Positions 25,701 to 38,537 of a stretch of DNA of 64,000 nucleotides are shown in pieces. The notes below the pieces were generated by a model. That model did no database searches, was not told the origin of the DNA, and was given only the letters and a program-made list of their open reading frames with translations. This DNA is from Gorsachius magnificus (taxonomy: Eukaryota; Chordata; Aves; Pelecaniformes; Ardeidae). Position numbers and translations under genes: made by a program. The stretch spans positions 184,533,510 through 184,597,509 of the forward strand of contig CM067081.1 in the NCBI GenBank assembly GCA_034008185.1, written 5' to 3'. Within the stretch, counting starts at the first letter, position 1. Each line of letters begins with the position of its first letter.

Positions 25701-26278
25701 GAAAACACTCTTATAAGACAAGTATTTCATGCCTGCAGTCTTCAGCAGTCACTGGCATTCCACTGAATGGAAAACAAAATTCCCAATATAGTTTTTCCTG
25801 TATCATGGTGGCAGTAAAATCACATAATTGTCACTATGAGTTCAGCCTGACATCATGCAGAACTTGGTCCCTGACAACAGGTTGCCAGGTGCCTAACTCA
25901 AAGTTGTTAAAATACATGTCTGAAAACAAGTTTAATGGTTGTTCAGTGCAGAAAACATTCCTTGCAGTAAGGGCATCTGAGCTGGAAAGAAAGTGACTGG
26001 GAGAAGACAGATTAGAGCAGTGGAGCATACCGCTCAGAAAAAGGGTATCGTCATCACCGCGTCGCCCAGGAGAGGACAGCTCTGTTTTCCTCCTAATATT
26101 CTGTGAAACTTCACCCCCTCTGGGAGAGCGAGCGGAGTATTTTTGGAGGCAGTGGGAGGAAGAAGCAAAAAGCAGAGACATATCTCCAGAGCAACAATTT
26201 TTTTTTTCTTGAAAAGTTGACATCAAAACATCTGATTGTCAACCTAGTCAGTGAATTCAAAACTTACTACATAAGCTA
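22788..26278. other. Unique intron with one perfect hairpin
   Basis: No repeat family or exon was recognised in this 3.5 kb apart from the inverted repeat at 22831-22861. Confidence 0.5.
22831..22861. repeat. Perfect 13-bp inverted repeat, 5-nt loop
   Basis: TTCTTACAGCTGT (22831-22843) and ACAGCTGTAAGAA (22849-22861) are exact reverse complements around GTGAA. Each arm contains the palindrome CAGCTG, an E-box core. It lies about 45 bp beyond the LINE tail at 22787. Confidence 0.9.
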
Positions 26279-26333
26279 AGCCAGATCCTTAGCTGATAAA
26301 AATTTACATAGCTCCATTGATTTCAGTAATGGG
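26279..26333 (-). repeat. Ancient short amniote repeat, copy 2
   Basis: AGCCAGATCCTTAGCTGATA, then AAAATTTACATAGCTCCATT and GATTTCAGTAATGG, follow a recurring amniote pattern (agccagatcctcagctg...catagctccattgatttcaatgg). It is the reverse orientation of the 16551-16597 copy. Confidence 0.5.
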
Positions 26334-26819
26334 AAAGGTGAGGTTTTGAGGAGCAGAGAAAGAAAGCACCTTTCACAACCACCCTGCAAGGATCCTGCCT
26401 ATATAACTGATTTTCTTTAAAAAAGTTACTTTATGCATAAACAACTGAATAAACTTTTTAACCAAAGAAACAGGATCCATACTGGCTGACGTAGATCTAT
26501 AATGGCTGACAAAGACTTTTCACTCATCATCATTTTACTTCACTGATTATCCTTAACGTCCTGAAAAGCTCCATTTCACCATATGACAGACTCCATGTAG
26601 GTGAGGATTCTCAAAATACTCATCTAACTGTGCCGTCTCAAAAATTCTGATTTAGAAGTCCTACCAACTAGAAGCCATCTTTCAAACAAGCACAGCATCT
26701 GTAGCAGCAACAGAATACAACCCTTCCAAACTATCATGTTGTCTGAACGCTAAAACAAAACAATTCTTCAAAACCGAGATCTGAAAGAACAGGCAGTGAA
26801 TTCTTCTGTGTTATAAGGT

Positions 26820-27570
26820 GCAGTTCTGTACATACTTGTCCTGGGGTCCTACAAGGTCAGTTGTCACTGACCTGAAAAACACTACAAGTTTACTGTTAAT
26901 AAAATTGCAGGTGATGCAGACTTATACCGCAAATCATGGGCACAATTATGTAATCCAGATCATCTATAACGTTGTGTTCATTCAAATAACATTTTAATAT
27001 TCAATAAAATAGTGCTATTCTGTAAAACAAGAGGGCTATCACCTGAGAAAGCACACCATGAGCACCATTACAGCTAACAAAACACAAGGTCCCAATGCAG
27101 TACTTCAACTAGTGGTTAACAACATCCCTGGTAATAGAAGCAGAGGAATGCCTATCAAGACTGCAATGGTGGTAGTACTCCTAGGGACGGAGGTATTTTT
27201 GGACAGAATGTGTATTTTCAGAGTGCTGTTTCAGGTTCTGATGCTCTGGTGGAAAACACCAGAAAAAAAGGAAAAACACTTAATACAGGAACCACTAGAT
27301 AGTCAGAGGACTGTAAATCCTGCCTTCCAATGACAGACTTAAGAATCTGTGTCTATCTGATCAAAGCGAAGATTAAGAGGGGACTTGATTACACTATACA
27401 AGGGACGATGTGGGAGATTATTGATAGTAGAGAGCTCTTTAATCTAGCCAAAAAGCAAGCAACAGCATTAAATGGTTGAAAGATTAAGTGAAACAACACA
27501 AAGTAGAAACGAGGTAGCATGTCTAACTATTAAAATAATTAACCTTTGAAATGCCCTGACTTCAAAAGCC
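26820..27570 (+). mobile_element. Ancient CR1-like LINE remnant (ORF2 C-terminal part)
   Basis: The clearest part is about 27330-27570: AATGACAGACTTAAGAATCT, TCTATCTGATCAAAGCGAAG, ATTAAGAGGGGACTTGATTA, CACTATACAAGG and GAGCTCTTTAATCTAGCC, then ATTAACCTTTGAAATGCCC. These match in order the end of ORF2 in old CR1 subfamilies (the region equivalent to [24 protein letters not shown]). A weaker match around 26820-26960 (GTCACTGACCTGAAAAACAC, GCAGGTGATGCAGACTTATA) may be the upstream RT part. The middle is not convincing. It is heavily decayed, with no open frame. Confidence 0.6.
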
Positions 27571-29655
27571 TATGAATTATACACGACGTAAACCAGTAGA
27601 AGTTATGGCAGTAGAGAGAGATGCTTCCCATACGCCTCAGTACTAAAACCTGTGCTTTTTTAAGAAAAGCATCATGCAAAAAGCTTCCTGACTTTCGAGT
27701 ACAAGTAAACAAAAATCAAGAACACATTTATTTCATCTGCACTTCTGTAATGTTTTAGTAATCCTCTGTGTTTATATTATACGAGTGTAGCTAAAATTTA
27801 ATCTGTTGTCCTGCATCCTATTCCTGCACAGGAAATCCTTGAGACATAGGAATCGGCTCCTCAATACACAGGCACACATTACTAGTGATGCTGAAATACC
27901 ATCCTTCCAGCCCATCACATTTTCTACTTGCTCTGCAGAAGAAGCAGAACTATTGACATTCCCTCTGTGAACTAATATCATTTAGTTAAGTAAAAGGTTG
28001 GGCCACTAACTGGAGTTCATAATACTGTCACCAATCTTAATGGAAGATTTACACTGACATGCACACAGGTATGTCAAAAAGAAATACATGCACACATGAC
28101 AACCCAATGATTGCTGGCAGTTTTTCAGGCTATACTGCTGCTGTAACTTTAAATGTATTCGCTGTAAGTTCTCACATGGGACCTGCAGTCTATTACAAGA
28201 TGATGCTTTATGCACACTGCAGACACTTCACTGTCATTTAGCAGTCTGCTGACAAAAACAAAATTATACTAGTGATATGCAACAAAAATGTGTTATCTAC
28301 ATGATTTGTAAAAAGGAAAGCATAATATGTGTACGCTTGTGGTGATAAACAGTATGAAAATTGCAAATATGAGGACAGATACTGCACTAATTTAAGGCTT
28401 TGAATGTTTAATATGTTGCATGACACATGTGCGTGTGTAAGTGTGGGTGTCAGAGAAACTGAGAGGAGCTGATTTAGCCCGTCAAGCCTTCAAATGCTTC
28501 CTTCTTTGGATATTTATAACAAGATGTCACGCTTTAGGGTCAGGTTACTGATGGCTTATTTAGCTAATATTTTAGGACTGTAGCAAAAACATTTGATGGA
28601 ATATATTCAGTCCGGTGCCTGATAGGTGCTGTAGGAAGTGAATGAATGAATGAACAAACTGGAGACTGACTGAATGCAACAGGCAGTTTGCCTTGAGTAT
28701 GGATTTGTTAACAAACAGAAGGATTTGGACAGAATTAGAACACACAGTGCACCCCAAGGAATTTACAATGTTATCTCTGCTGTACCACAAAAGCCCTTCA
28801 AAATACCTTTTCATTTTCATTTTCACACATCCATGTTTCGCATGTTTCTTTCACCCACAGCCTCTTTTAAAGGAAAGGACAAGATTTTATAATAAAAGAC
28901 TAGTAAACAGTCTGATAGAAGTCAACACATAAACTTGCTGGTAGAGCTGAAGTATGTTTATGTAGCATTCACCAATCTTTCATCTATTTCTCACAAAACA
29001 CTTTAGTAATTCATCATCTCACTTACTCTTTTGCGACATTGCTAGATTTTGCATTATAATCCTATGTGTTCAGCCGCACTGTGAGAATGAGAAAATACTC
29101 ATTCTCTGGTGGATATTTAGTGAAGTTTGATACGAAGGCCCTGTATTTGCTGCAATTCTTAAATAATACATGGAATCAAATGCTCCTATTCCAAATAGAC
29201 TAGTACACAAGCAGAATTCCAAACAGAATTAGACACAAGACCAGAATATCAGATGGGTAAATAAACGAATCTTCCCATTTGTAAGTCTATATACATGAGT
29301 CATCAAAGAGGAAACTTCACTTTTTTCACTTCTCCCTCTTTTTTTCCTCACTTTCTTGCTAAGTTTCCTTTCAGTGCCAAAGCATCTCCAGGTTTCTAAG
29401 GTCACCACTCATGACCGTATCAGCAGTTCATGTACCTGGAAGATAACTTCTATCTTTCATGAGATTACTTAGAGGAAGCCTCAAAAAGCATGAATCTTCT
29501 GTTCAGGGAATGGGAGAAAGGGCATGTTGGGGAGGTGACCTGTAACGTTCTTCAGTACGTATTTCATACAGCTTAATACAAACACAACACTTTTTGAAAT
29601 ATCTCTTTTATTATGATCTAACATTTAAGAAATGTAAGCAACCAGAGCAACAGAA
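27571..29655. other. Unique AT-rich intron, nothing recognised
   Basis: No exon or repeat family was recognised. Small items seen are a (GAAT)4 run near 28639-28655 and a 9-bp hairpin at 29083-29106. Confidence 0.5.
29083..29106. repeat. 9-bp inverted repeat, 6-nt loop
   Basis: GAGAATGAG (29083-29091) and CTCATTCTC (29098-29106) are exact reverse complements around AAAATA. This is short enough to occur by chance in a window of this size. Confidence 0.85.
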
Positions 29656-31000
29656 ATATAATAATGGCTGTGCTTTGCCAGATCAAACATCTGGCTGTCC
29701 CAATATTTCACCTCTGACAGGTGACCAAGGAAAGGATTAGAATCGGAAAACCCTGTAGGTGATAGCTCCCCATCACAGGCTCCCAACTGTCAGCAACCTG
29801 AGGCTCAAGGGCATTCTCAGCCAAAGGTGATACCATTGTGTGTGAAACTCCAATATATTTTTGCTCCATGAGTTTAGGAATCACTTTTGGATCTACAGAG
29901 ACATCTGCAATGTTCTGTGGCAACGAGTTCCACAGCAGTGTTGTGTAAAATGTACCTCCTTTTGTTTTCTTCCTACCACTTCATATTACTTGATCATTCC
30001 TAAATTTTATAGCATGAGAAACAGTGAAAAATTGTTCTTAGTTAATTTACTCTGTGCCGCCCATGATTTTATAGACCTCTTCATAGACTCTAGTTTACTT
30101 AACTTCTTATATGGAAGGTGTTCCTTTGATCATCCCTGTTGCCCTTCTTTATGTATTCTTGGATTCTTCACATTATTTTCTGAAGGGGGAACAGAACTGC
30201 GTATATTATTCAAGACACAGGAGCATTACAGGTATGAACGGTGGCACAATGATTTCTGTTCCTTGTTCTAAACTCAGTTCGTTGTTCTCTGCTCTTTTCC
30301 TAGTAATTGCTCACATTCTCTCCCTTGTCCTCTGCTCATGTTCGCAGTGACATTTTTATACAACTACCTATATTAATCCAAGCCCTGTTGCCTGAGAGGC
30401 AATAGCTTGTCATCTGCCACATTGTCATCTACTAACTTGGTGTTGTGAAATCCTACTGTAGCTCTTTGCGATGAGCTTTCATTTTTGCCACACTGAATAA
30501 TGCAGTACCATCAAAACCTTTGCCATGCCGCTCCTTACCCTCCTTTTCGGTATACTTCTGCAAATATCAAGCAGTACAGGCACCGGCACAGATCCCTTTA
30601 ACACATTACTAATAATCTCCCTTTATTCTTAAAACTGACCATTTATTTCTACCCTTTTCCTCCTGGCTTTTAAAAAGCTGTTCACCTGTGGACACATCTT
30701 CACTCTAATCCTGACCAAGATCCTTGAAAGACTTAGATGAGAGTCATGTCGAAAGACTTAGAAATTCAGGTAAGTTATACCAGCTGGACTTATTAGCCTA
30801 CGTATTCAGTGATGCCTTAAGGACTCTTAGCAGATTTTTGTAAGGCATGACCTCCCCCTGCAGAAGGATTCTTTTAGAGCCATCTTTAATGAAGCGTATT
30901 TGTTTACAGTTCATTGATCCTACCAGCTTGTCCAGTAGGGATATCAGACTTCTGCATCTATGGTTTCCCAGTTTCCCCCAAGTGCATTATAAAGGAGTAA
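29656..31000 (-). mobile_element. Ancient CR1/L3-like LINE, about 1.3 kb of RT region and 3' end
   Basis: Read on the minus strand, the 3' end shows a GGGACAGCCAGATGTTTGAT block, the same kind of 3' UTR as the 22556 copy. Upstream on that strand come decayed equivalents of the ORF2 C-terminus. On the plus strand GTTCTGTGGCAACGAGTTCC then ACAGCAGTGTTG corresponds to HWNxLP, and CATCCCTGTTGCCCTTC to the QRR-type block. The RT part follows, with GGCACCGGCACAGATCCC for the GSLLGPV region and AAAACTGACCATTTATTTC next to it. The match fades near 31000. No frame remains open. This is far older than the young CR1 copies in the window. Confidence 0.75.
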
Positions 31001-33119
31001 CTGCACAAGTGCACACAAGTTTATGTTTATATTGAAATTGTAAGTTAGTTTGACTTTCAAACTGTGCACCACAGAACTTTTTCACCTATAGCAACATGCT
31101 CCCTCGCCAAAGCATGCTTGGTAAAATGGACAAAAATCCAGGAAACTACATTGTCCAACTCTCCAGAACCCTTTTCAGAAGTTTTGGAAAGCGCTACTCT
31201 GCATTTTAGTATCGTTTAGTGTTGTTTCAAAGTATACTCAATCTGTCAATCTGCCATCTCGGCTAGTGTAATGTTAGAGATGAAATTTTAGATACTTCTT
31301 CTGAAGGTGTATCTTTTGTGCTGTTCCCACTACCTTATCAAGAAATGAACTATATACCTTTTTAAAGTCATTATTTTTAGAGTCATTATTTGCAAGTAAC
31401 TCATTAACACCTTTTAGTAGTGACATCAAAACAAATGCCTAAACCCCACAATTGCTGCCCTGTTTCGCGGTGGGAGTGCTGTTCTGTGAGATATCAGACC
31501 GGAAGGCAAGAGTACCACAGATCTTCTGAAGATACTTGGAGGAATGTAAGTAAATACTGGATGTTAAAACCAATGAACTGTTAATGATAAGTACGTTTTA
31601 GGACCATCAGGAACCTGACAAAATACTGAATTTTCAATGAGTTCAGTAATAGCCACTTTTATTTATTAATGCAGCAAACAGGAAAAAGGAGTGTCTACTA
31701 CAAACCAAGAAAAAAAATAAAACAAAACCAACAAACAGCTGCTATTGAACAACAAATGCTCTCAACAGGGAACAAGGCAATTTCCCATAACGGTAAACAG
31801 CTTCAAAAGGCCTTAGGTAAACTATGGTCAGAAACTCAAGGGATGAAGGAAGCACAATTACGTGTGAAACAAACCATCGTAACAGGAATACTTTTAATCC
31901 CAAAGCGACTCTCACCTCTACACTTCCTTACTGGCACGTGCAGTGACAGTACACAGGATTCAAACACGCTCCCCAAGCTTTACATCACCAGCTGCACTTT
32001 GACTCGCCCCCCCCCCCCCCCCAAACCTTGCTGCTATCTCCTGTCCATGCCTCACAGCATTCTTGGGAGACACTCAGCTGCTGGGCACTGAAAGCATTTG
32101 TCTCGCAATGCATTAATTTCAGTATTTGCTCTATCGTGTATTAAAGTGAGTCACAAGGAGTCAACTGCTATGCTCTGCCTCCATGGCACTCATCTGTGAA
32201 GCCTGCCAGGTTCATTATTCTCCCTGCTCCCATCTCCCACCTCTTTCCCAAAGCTCCAGGAGTAGCTCATGGCATACCCTGTACTCTAGCAGTGCACAGA
32301 TGACACTCATTCTCCTTCAAAACCCAGGGACCTCTGTTACAGAGGCCAGAAGAGGTTTAAACTGGAAGTCCCTCTGGCCATAGAAAAAACAGAAGGAGGG
32401 AATAAAGTTGCACAGTGCAAGGCGTATCTTGGTATTCACCAATGCAAACTCAACTGTTGGATGAGCACTGATGGAAGTAAGCGAAATACTAAGGGTTCCA
32501 AACACCTCTTCTTTCATTACCTCTCATGGCTCCAATGCTTCCATGCGACTACGGGCATTGCTAAGTGTCGTATTTTGCACCCACCTCCTCATATATGTGG
32601 TGTCAAGATATCTCATTGTTTCACTCAGGTTGTCAGCACAGGCTGTGGGAAGTTGTTCTGGAGCAACATAGTTTCTTATCAACGTGGCAATTGCCTTAGA
32701 TGCTGCCAATGTAACCTTCAGCATAAGCTCTAAGAGGTAGGTTGTCCTGTGCACTTCCAAGCACAGCACTGTGCTCAAAAGTTTCTAAAGGAATAAACAG
32801 CAACGGGTTACTAGACACCACAGGGTCAATTGCCTCTGTGGGGGAGCAGTTTAGAAAAGAAAGAGTGAAACATGACCATTAGTAGCAACTGGTCTTTTTA
32901 TTCAAAAATTCTGTGTAAAGCAGTATTTATCAGGGCTTTTTTCAGTGCTTTGCCAAATACCCACAGGTAGTGAGAGAAAAATCAAAGCATCTATTAGAAT
33001 GGCCTAATACACTGCTCATTCCAGGAGCAATGTTAGCTAATTGAGGGGTGGATGTGAATGATGGACTTCACTAGAGGAGAGATGCAGGCCAAAAGATTTA
33101 GGGAAATGGGTGGCTAATT
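31001..33119. other. Unique intron with a poly-C run
   Basis: No exon or repeat family was recognised. A run of 16 C occupies 32007-32022. The open frames at 31669-32091 (plus) and 32524-32778 (minus) have no familiar domain and were not called. Confidence 0.5.
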
Positions 33120-33560
33120 TGCATCCATAACAGAAGCGCTATGCAGAAGAACAGCAATCATTTTACCTTTATACACAGCATTGGTAAGACTGATACCAAA
33201 ATGCTGCATACAGTTCTGGAGTCCACATTTTTAAAGCATGTTGAAAAACTGTGTCAAAAAAAAGACTGGGGAAAAGGCACACAGTGAGTTCTAAAACTTA
33301 CCCTTCAACTAATTAAAATGGACTGGGGGTACCTGGTAAAATAACATAACTTCATAGGGAAAAAAAAAAAAAAGAAACACTAGGGGCAGAAAGAGTCTTT
33401 GATGCATTATGGAAAGGTATAAACCATCAGGAGTCAGAGCTGGAAACCTTCGCACCAGAAAAGCAGCACAACAGTTCCCAGAACAGCTTACCACAGGAAG
33501 CAGCAGATTCACTGTCCATTGACATATTTAGTTCTTCAGATCGAGAAAATTTTAGAGCTG
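33120..33560 (+). mobile_element. Ancient CR1-like LINE remnant (ORF2 C-terminal part)
   Basis: CATTGGTAAGACTGATACCA, AATGCTGCATACAGTTCTGG and AGTCCACATTTTTAAAGCAT, then GTTGAAAAACTGTG, follow the region coding for [14 protein letters not shown]...[10 protein letters not shown] in CR1. After a diverged stretch, GAACAGCTTACCACAGGAAG, CAGCAGATTCACTGTCCATT and GACATATTTAG match the [16 protein letters not shown] equivalent. There is no open frame, and it is as decayed as the 27.3-kb copy. Confidence 0.65.
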
Positions 33561-36500
33561 CACACACTCCTCCACGAGACGTCAGAGTGTGTATATCCCA
33601 GTGCACGTTACCAACGGAGGGCAGGAGCCTCCGGGGTAGTGTATCTGAGCCCTGTCAAACTCATTGATGTTCAAAACTAGGTGATATTTAATGCCCCCCA
33701 ATATACAGGCAGGCAGACGGGATAACTGGTAAACAGCATCTTCACAGACAAAGCTTGGAGGACTGAGAAGAAAGCTCGCCCCTAGGCGCAGGTTGAGGGA
33801 GGGGTTTCACCTGGATCACAGGCTGCTATAGAGTGAGAACTCTGGGTATCCACGTGGACCCACGTAAATGCCAAGTACATGAGAAGCAGGGAACTGGATG
33901 TACACCATCCTCTTCTAACATTTCATTAGTAAAAATACAGCCTGACAATCAACCCCCTTCACTTTCCAGGAAAGCTTTTATCAGTTAAGTCAGACTTGGA
34001 CCCATCCTGCCTTTCTAACCATCAATTTGACTACAGCACATGAACAAGGAAAGAACAGGTGGCAGAGAAGATATTTCCCTATGTTTGGTCTTATTGTACC
34101 CAGATGTACAGTACAGAGTCAACAACGACAAGGAATTGTTATGGGGACCAAAACTGCTCACTGGGCTTAAAGGATTATCAACCGCTCAGGGTAAAAGCAG
34201 TTTTCAGGTTTCGTTACACGTACATGAACTCACAGTATAAGCAGTCACAAAACACTGGTGCAGAGCAATACTTCTCCTGGTCTACATTAATTTTCCTAAA
34301 TAACAAAGGAAAACCAGTTCTCTGTGGACTTCTGAGATTATACAAAATTACGCTTATAATACAGGTGTTTTGCAGAATGAACTGCTAGGAGGACTCCTAC
34401 TTATAATCACGTACTGCACGGAATCCCTGAGTTACCCTAGTTTTGGTCTTTATACCACAGGACAGGAGGGACTCAAACAAGTCTCCTGTTGGACAGAGGA
34501 ACAGAAAAGAGAAAAAAGCAGTCGATGGCACATTCGGTTGCCTCAAACAAACTTCAAAATTGAGAAAGCGTTAATGTAGAGAGTTTACTTTCACGTTGAG
34601 ACTCTGAGTCTCAGTGAGAGGAATCAATTATCCTGGGTAGTTTCCCTGTAATCTAAGGATTCTAGCAGGTCAATTTGATTCTTTTCATACTTATCCCAAT
34701 AAACTTTCACTTCTTTTTGGTGATTTATTATAGCAGCTTTCTCCTTGAAAGTAAAGAAAAACTAAACTGATAAAAATCAGTTGCCTTTAATTAAAAGTAC
34801 TGAAGGTTAAGCTGGTAACAAATCTTACAAATCACAGGTTTAATGTACTTAGTGCAAGCATTTGTTTAAGTCAGCACAGTAGGTTCCAATTAACATTTTT
34901 AAAAGTATACTTTGTGCAATATTCATGGAAGTAGAATAGCTATTGGCAGGGTGACAAAAATTTAGTATCTATATTTACTGTTTGAGAGCCTACTGCAAAT
35001 TCAGATGTTCTACAGGATATACTCAGTGCTGCTGCAAAGGTGCAGACACGTATTTTTCAACAACACTGGAAAATAACAAGGCCCCAAGTCAGGAAGAACA
35101 GGCTCAATAATAAGCAGCCTGAAAAGGAAAAATGCCACTCCCTTAGAACAGAAATCATTTTATCTTTGCCTTGGGCACGCACTCAATCCACCAATAAACT
35201 CAAGCCTGATAACTGGCTCGGTCGTTACCTACATTGCCACCTTCCTGAATAAAACAGAGGCAAAAGAGAGGAGTTGAGTCATGGTGCAGCTGCAACACGC
35301 AGCATGAGGCTAATCCCAGCCCAACTGCACAATTGTGAACAGTTACCAGCACACACCAAATTAGGTGGATTAATAAATGATTCCGTCAAAGAGGTGGTGT
35401 AATTAAATGATAGTGCTTAATTGGTATGTGATTTATGTAGATAAAAGCATTCAGGCATGTCAGTTGTACACTTTGCACATAGCCAGGTTGCATCCTGTTG
35501 GAATATTAAGCCAAGAACCATGGAATTGTGAAAAATAATGTAATATTTCATTTGATTATCACCATTTTTTATCCAGGAAACAAAACACACTGAATCACTT
35601 ATTTTAAATTACACCATAGCCCTGAGTTTCTGAATATACTTTTCTGTATACAGACAGGATTTGTAAAGCCTATATTTTTTTTTTCAGTTAGCTATGCATG
35701 TTTCATATATCCAGCAAAGATTACCTTGTGATTTAGAGTGAGTTATCCGGCATCTGACTTATTAATTCATAGCAGTTTACTTACAGACAGACTCGATGTA
35801 CTTTGCTCACATGACAACCAATTCACAATAGGCTGTTCTACTGGTTTAAATGAGGTCACAGGAGGGCTAAGGCATTCCTTGAGGAAATCTATACAACAAA
35901 ATCTGACCCTAAATCCAACCTTGCGTGTTCAGAAGCTGCCATTCTCAGCAAGTCAAGGTCTGGAATCTTTCTTCAGTAAAATTTCCATAAGGTTCATTTC
36001 ACAGATGAGATATTGCTAGTTATGTGTGAAGGAACTGATCTGGCTACAGAAACCCATTTTTGTTTTACTCAGTTTCCCAAACATTCAGAGTAAAGACCAA
36101 ACGAACTCACAAAGTAAGATTTTATGCACTGCACTGAATCCCTGAGCAGAAAGGCAACTTTGACATATATAGGAAAATCTCATCTGTCGCTTGTCTACAT
36201 AGATAAAGATCCAAGTACAACATATAGATAACAACTTCCCTTAAAAATTGTTTATTAATTAGTCAAATATGAGTAATGGATAGAAGATTTCAACATCTGA
36301 AAATGTACAGATGGCACCGTAAATATGTATGTAGTTTCCAGTCAATGCAGTCTTTTGTGGGAATTCAATACTACCTTGTTCTGTATATTTTTGGCTCTTC
36401 ATTCAAAAGCTCATGAAAGACGGAAACAGCATATCTTTCCAATGCTTTTTTATAGTAATTTTGATGCATTCTAGAAATGACAAAAGACATGAGGGGTAAC

Positions 36501-37121
36501 TCTAAAGTTATTGTTAATTCTGAATTATAATTTATGTCTGGCAAGTAAATCAGGTCTCATTAAAAGGCAGATTACAAATGTTTAGCCACAGTGCCCTCTA
36601 GCTGCCTTAATTCTGATTTATATAATTTCAATATAGTTTTTTCATACACAGAAGCAAAAAATCCCTGGATGAACCACCAGCTTTACACCAGTACAAAACG
36701 AATCCACATTTCTGCTAGAGAGACTACAGGCATCGCTACCTGTGATCCATCTACCTGGCTTCCCTTATCACGATGACCCACCCACCCCACCCCCAAAACA
36801 GCATTTCTCTAACATCCAACCAACAAAATGTATTTTTCTTATTGACTTTCCCAGCCTAAAAAGTAGAGAACAGGAAACCAGTCTGAAGAAAGTAAAAACT
36901 GATTTTTATTAGGACCCAAACAGCCTCAACAGAAAGAATGGGTTTCTACCTTTCACTACTTTTGTGTGCCATCTACACTGTCTGTTTGGTATCAGAAAGC
37001 ACCAGTAAACAGTGGCAGATCTGGGCTAACCTGACAAGGTAGGCTGTTAGATGAAATGTGAAGTCCAGGCTCTCTTCGCGGGTGACACCAGTCAGTTGCA
37101 AATGCATACAAGCAGTTTAAC
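33561..37121. other. Unique AT-rich intron, nothing recognised
   Basis: About 3.5 kb with no supported exon, RNA gene or repeat family. Confidence 0.5.
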
Positions 37122-37584
37122 ATGCTGGAACATGTCCAGAGGAGAGGAACAAAGCTGATGAAGGGTCTGGAGCACAAGTCTGATGAGGAGCGGCTGAGGG
37201 AACTGGGGTTGTTTATCCTGGAGAAGAGGAGGCTGAGGGGAGACCTTATCGCTCTCTACAACTGCCTGACAGGAGGCTGTAGCCAGGTGGGTGTTGGTCT
37301 CTTCTCCCAGGTAATGGGCAATAGGATGAGGGGAAATGGCCTGAAGTTGTTCCAGGGCATGTTTAGGTTGTACATTAGGAAAAATTTCTTCACTGAAAGG
37401 GTTGTCAAGCACTGGAATGTGCTTCCCAGGGAAGTGGTCGAGTCCCCACCCCTGGGGATATTTAAAAGACGGGTAGACAAGGTGCTTAGGGACATGGTTT
37501 AGTGGTGGGATGGCAGTGTTAGGTTAACGGTTGGACTTGGTGATTGTAACAGTCTTTTCCAACCTAAACAATTCTATGATTCTA
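37122..37584 (+). mobile_element. CR1 LINE 3' copy, subfamily B
   Basis: The 5' truncation is at 37122. The frame encodes the ORF2 C-terminus ([32 protein letters not shown] sequence) through a stop after [10 protein letters not shown] near 37500, with no frameshift. The 3' UTR reads GTTAGGTTAACGGTTGGACT, and the element ends CAATTCTATGATTCTA at 37584. The wording [14 protein letters not shown] and [14 protein letters not shown] is shared with the copy at 53289, separating these two from the copies at 1975, 38538 and 50326. Confidence 0.95.
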
Positions 37585-38537
37585 ACATGTATTTTCTTAA
37601 TCCAACTGGTTTAGGGAAGTGCTGGGACACATTTCAAAGCCTGTAACTTTCAGGAACACTGTCTGATGGACACTTGCTTTTCTCTTACTCCTCCCTTCTC
37701 TTGAGACCTAGATTTACAGGCTTAAGACCTCTTGAACCATAGCCTCCGAAAACCTACTAAAACCTGATGCACTTGGTGTGTTACTTCAATACTCCTTCAC
37801 AACTTCATTCTCTGTAACAAGATGCACTTAGCTTCTTTGTCAGCCTTTAATGGACAAGATGACTTGTATACAAGGGATTTTGTTAACCACAGCCACTTTT
37901 GTTTCTAAAAAACACCAGACAATTGCAGATCTTTAGAAAATAAAGATCTGTTCAAGCTATTCTGCAATGAACCATTTTCAGTAGTGTGCCCTTACTCCTG
38001 TAAGCCTGAAGTCTGACCAGTGCTGTGGACAAGGCAAAGTCCCTTCCCTGCCTTTCTTTTCCCAGCCTTGTCTTCTGCTAATGTGATAGTGGAGAGCCTC
38101 TCTTCACAGCAGGCACCGTTCCTTCAAAGTCACTCAGTCTCTTCACAAAAAAAACCCACAGTTGAGAAAACGCAAATCTTTGCCTCCAAATGGGGCTCTG
38201 TGTAAAATCCCCTATCTCTTGGCATAAGTCAATAGATAAGAGATATTCACAGTTGATATTCACATTGTTCTTCACCGGCTCCACAGATATATATGTACAA
38301 CTAAATGTCAAGTTTCCATTAATAAAAAAGATGCTCACTTCATAATGATACAAAGGCTAATGAAAATAAAGGTTAAAATTAAGAACTGAACTGAGAAATC
38401 AAAATGTTAGCAAGGTATAATTTGTGATCTCATGCAAATATAAATTAGTATTAAATATAAATAATATAAAATATAATAAATAATATAAATTAGATTAATG
38501 TGGAACTATACTGACGTTAATCCAGCAAAGGAGGGTG
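37585..38537. other. Unique intron ending in an AT-only tract
   Basis: No gene or repeat family was recognised. At about 38441-38492 the sequence is nearly pure A/T built from TAAATATAAATAATATAA-like words, a simple-sequence tract close to the CR1 insertion that follows. Confidence 0.55.

Noticed and set aside
28639..28655. (GAAT)4 microsatellite
   Set aside because: Too short to be informative.
31669..32091. Open frame of 140 codons, plus strand
   Set aside because: Composition is low-complexity (Lys/Gln-rich, then a proline run from the C16 tract). No domain, and this length is within chance expectation.
32524..32778. Open frame of 84 codons, minus strand, protein-like look
   Set aside because: I could not connect it with any family, and there are no convincing splice sites or neighbours.
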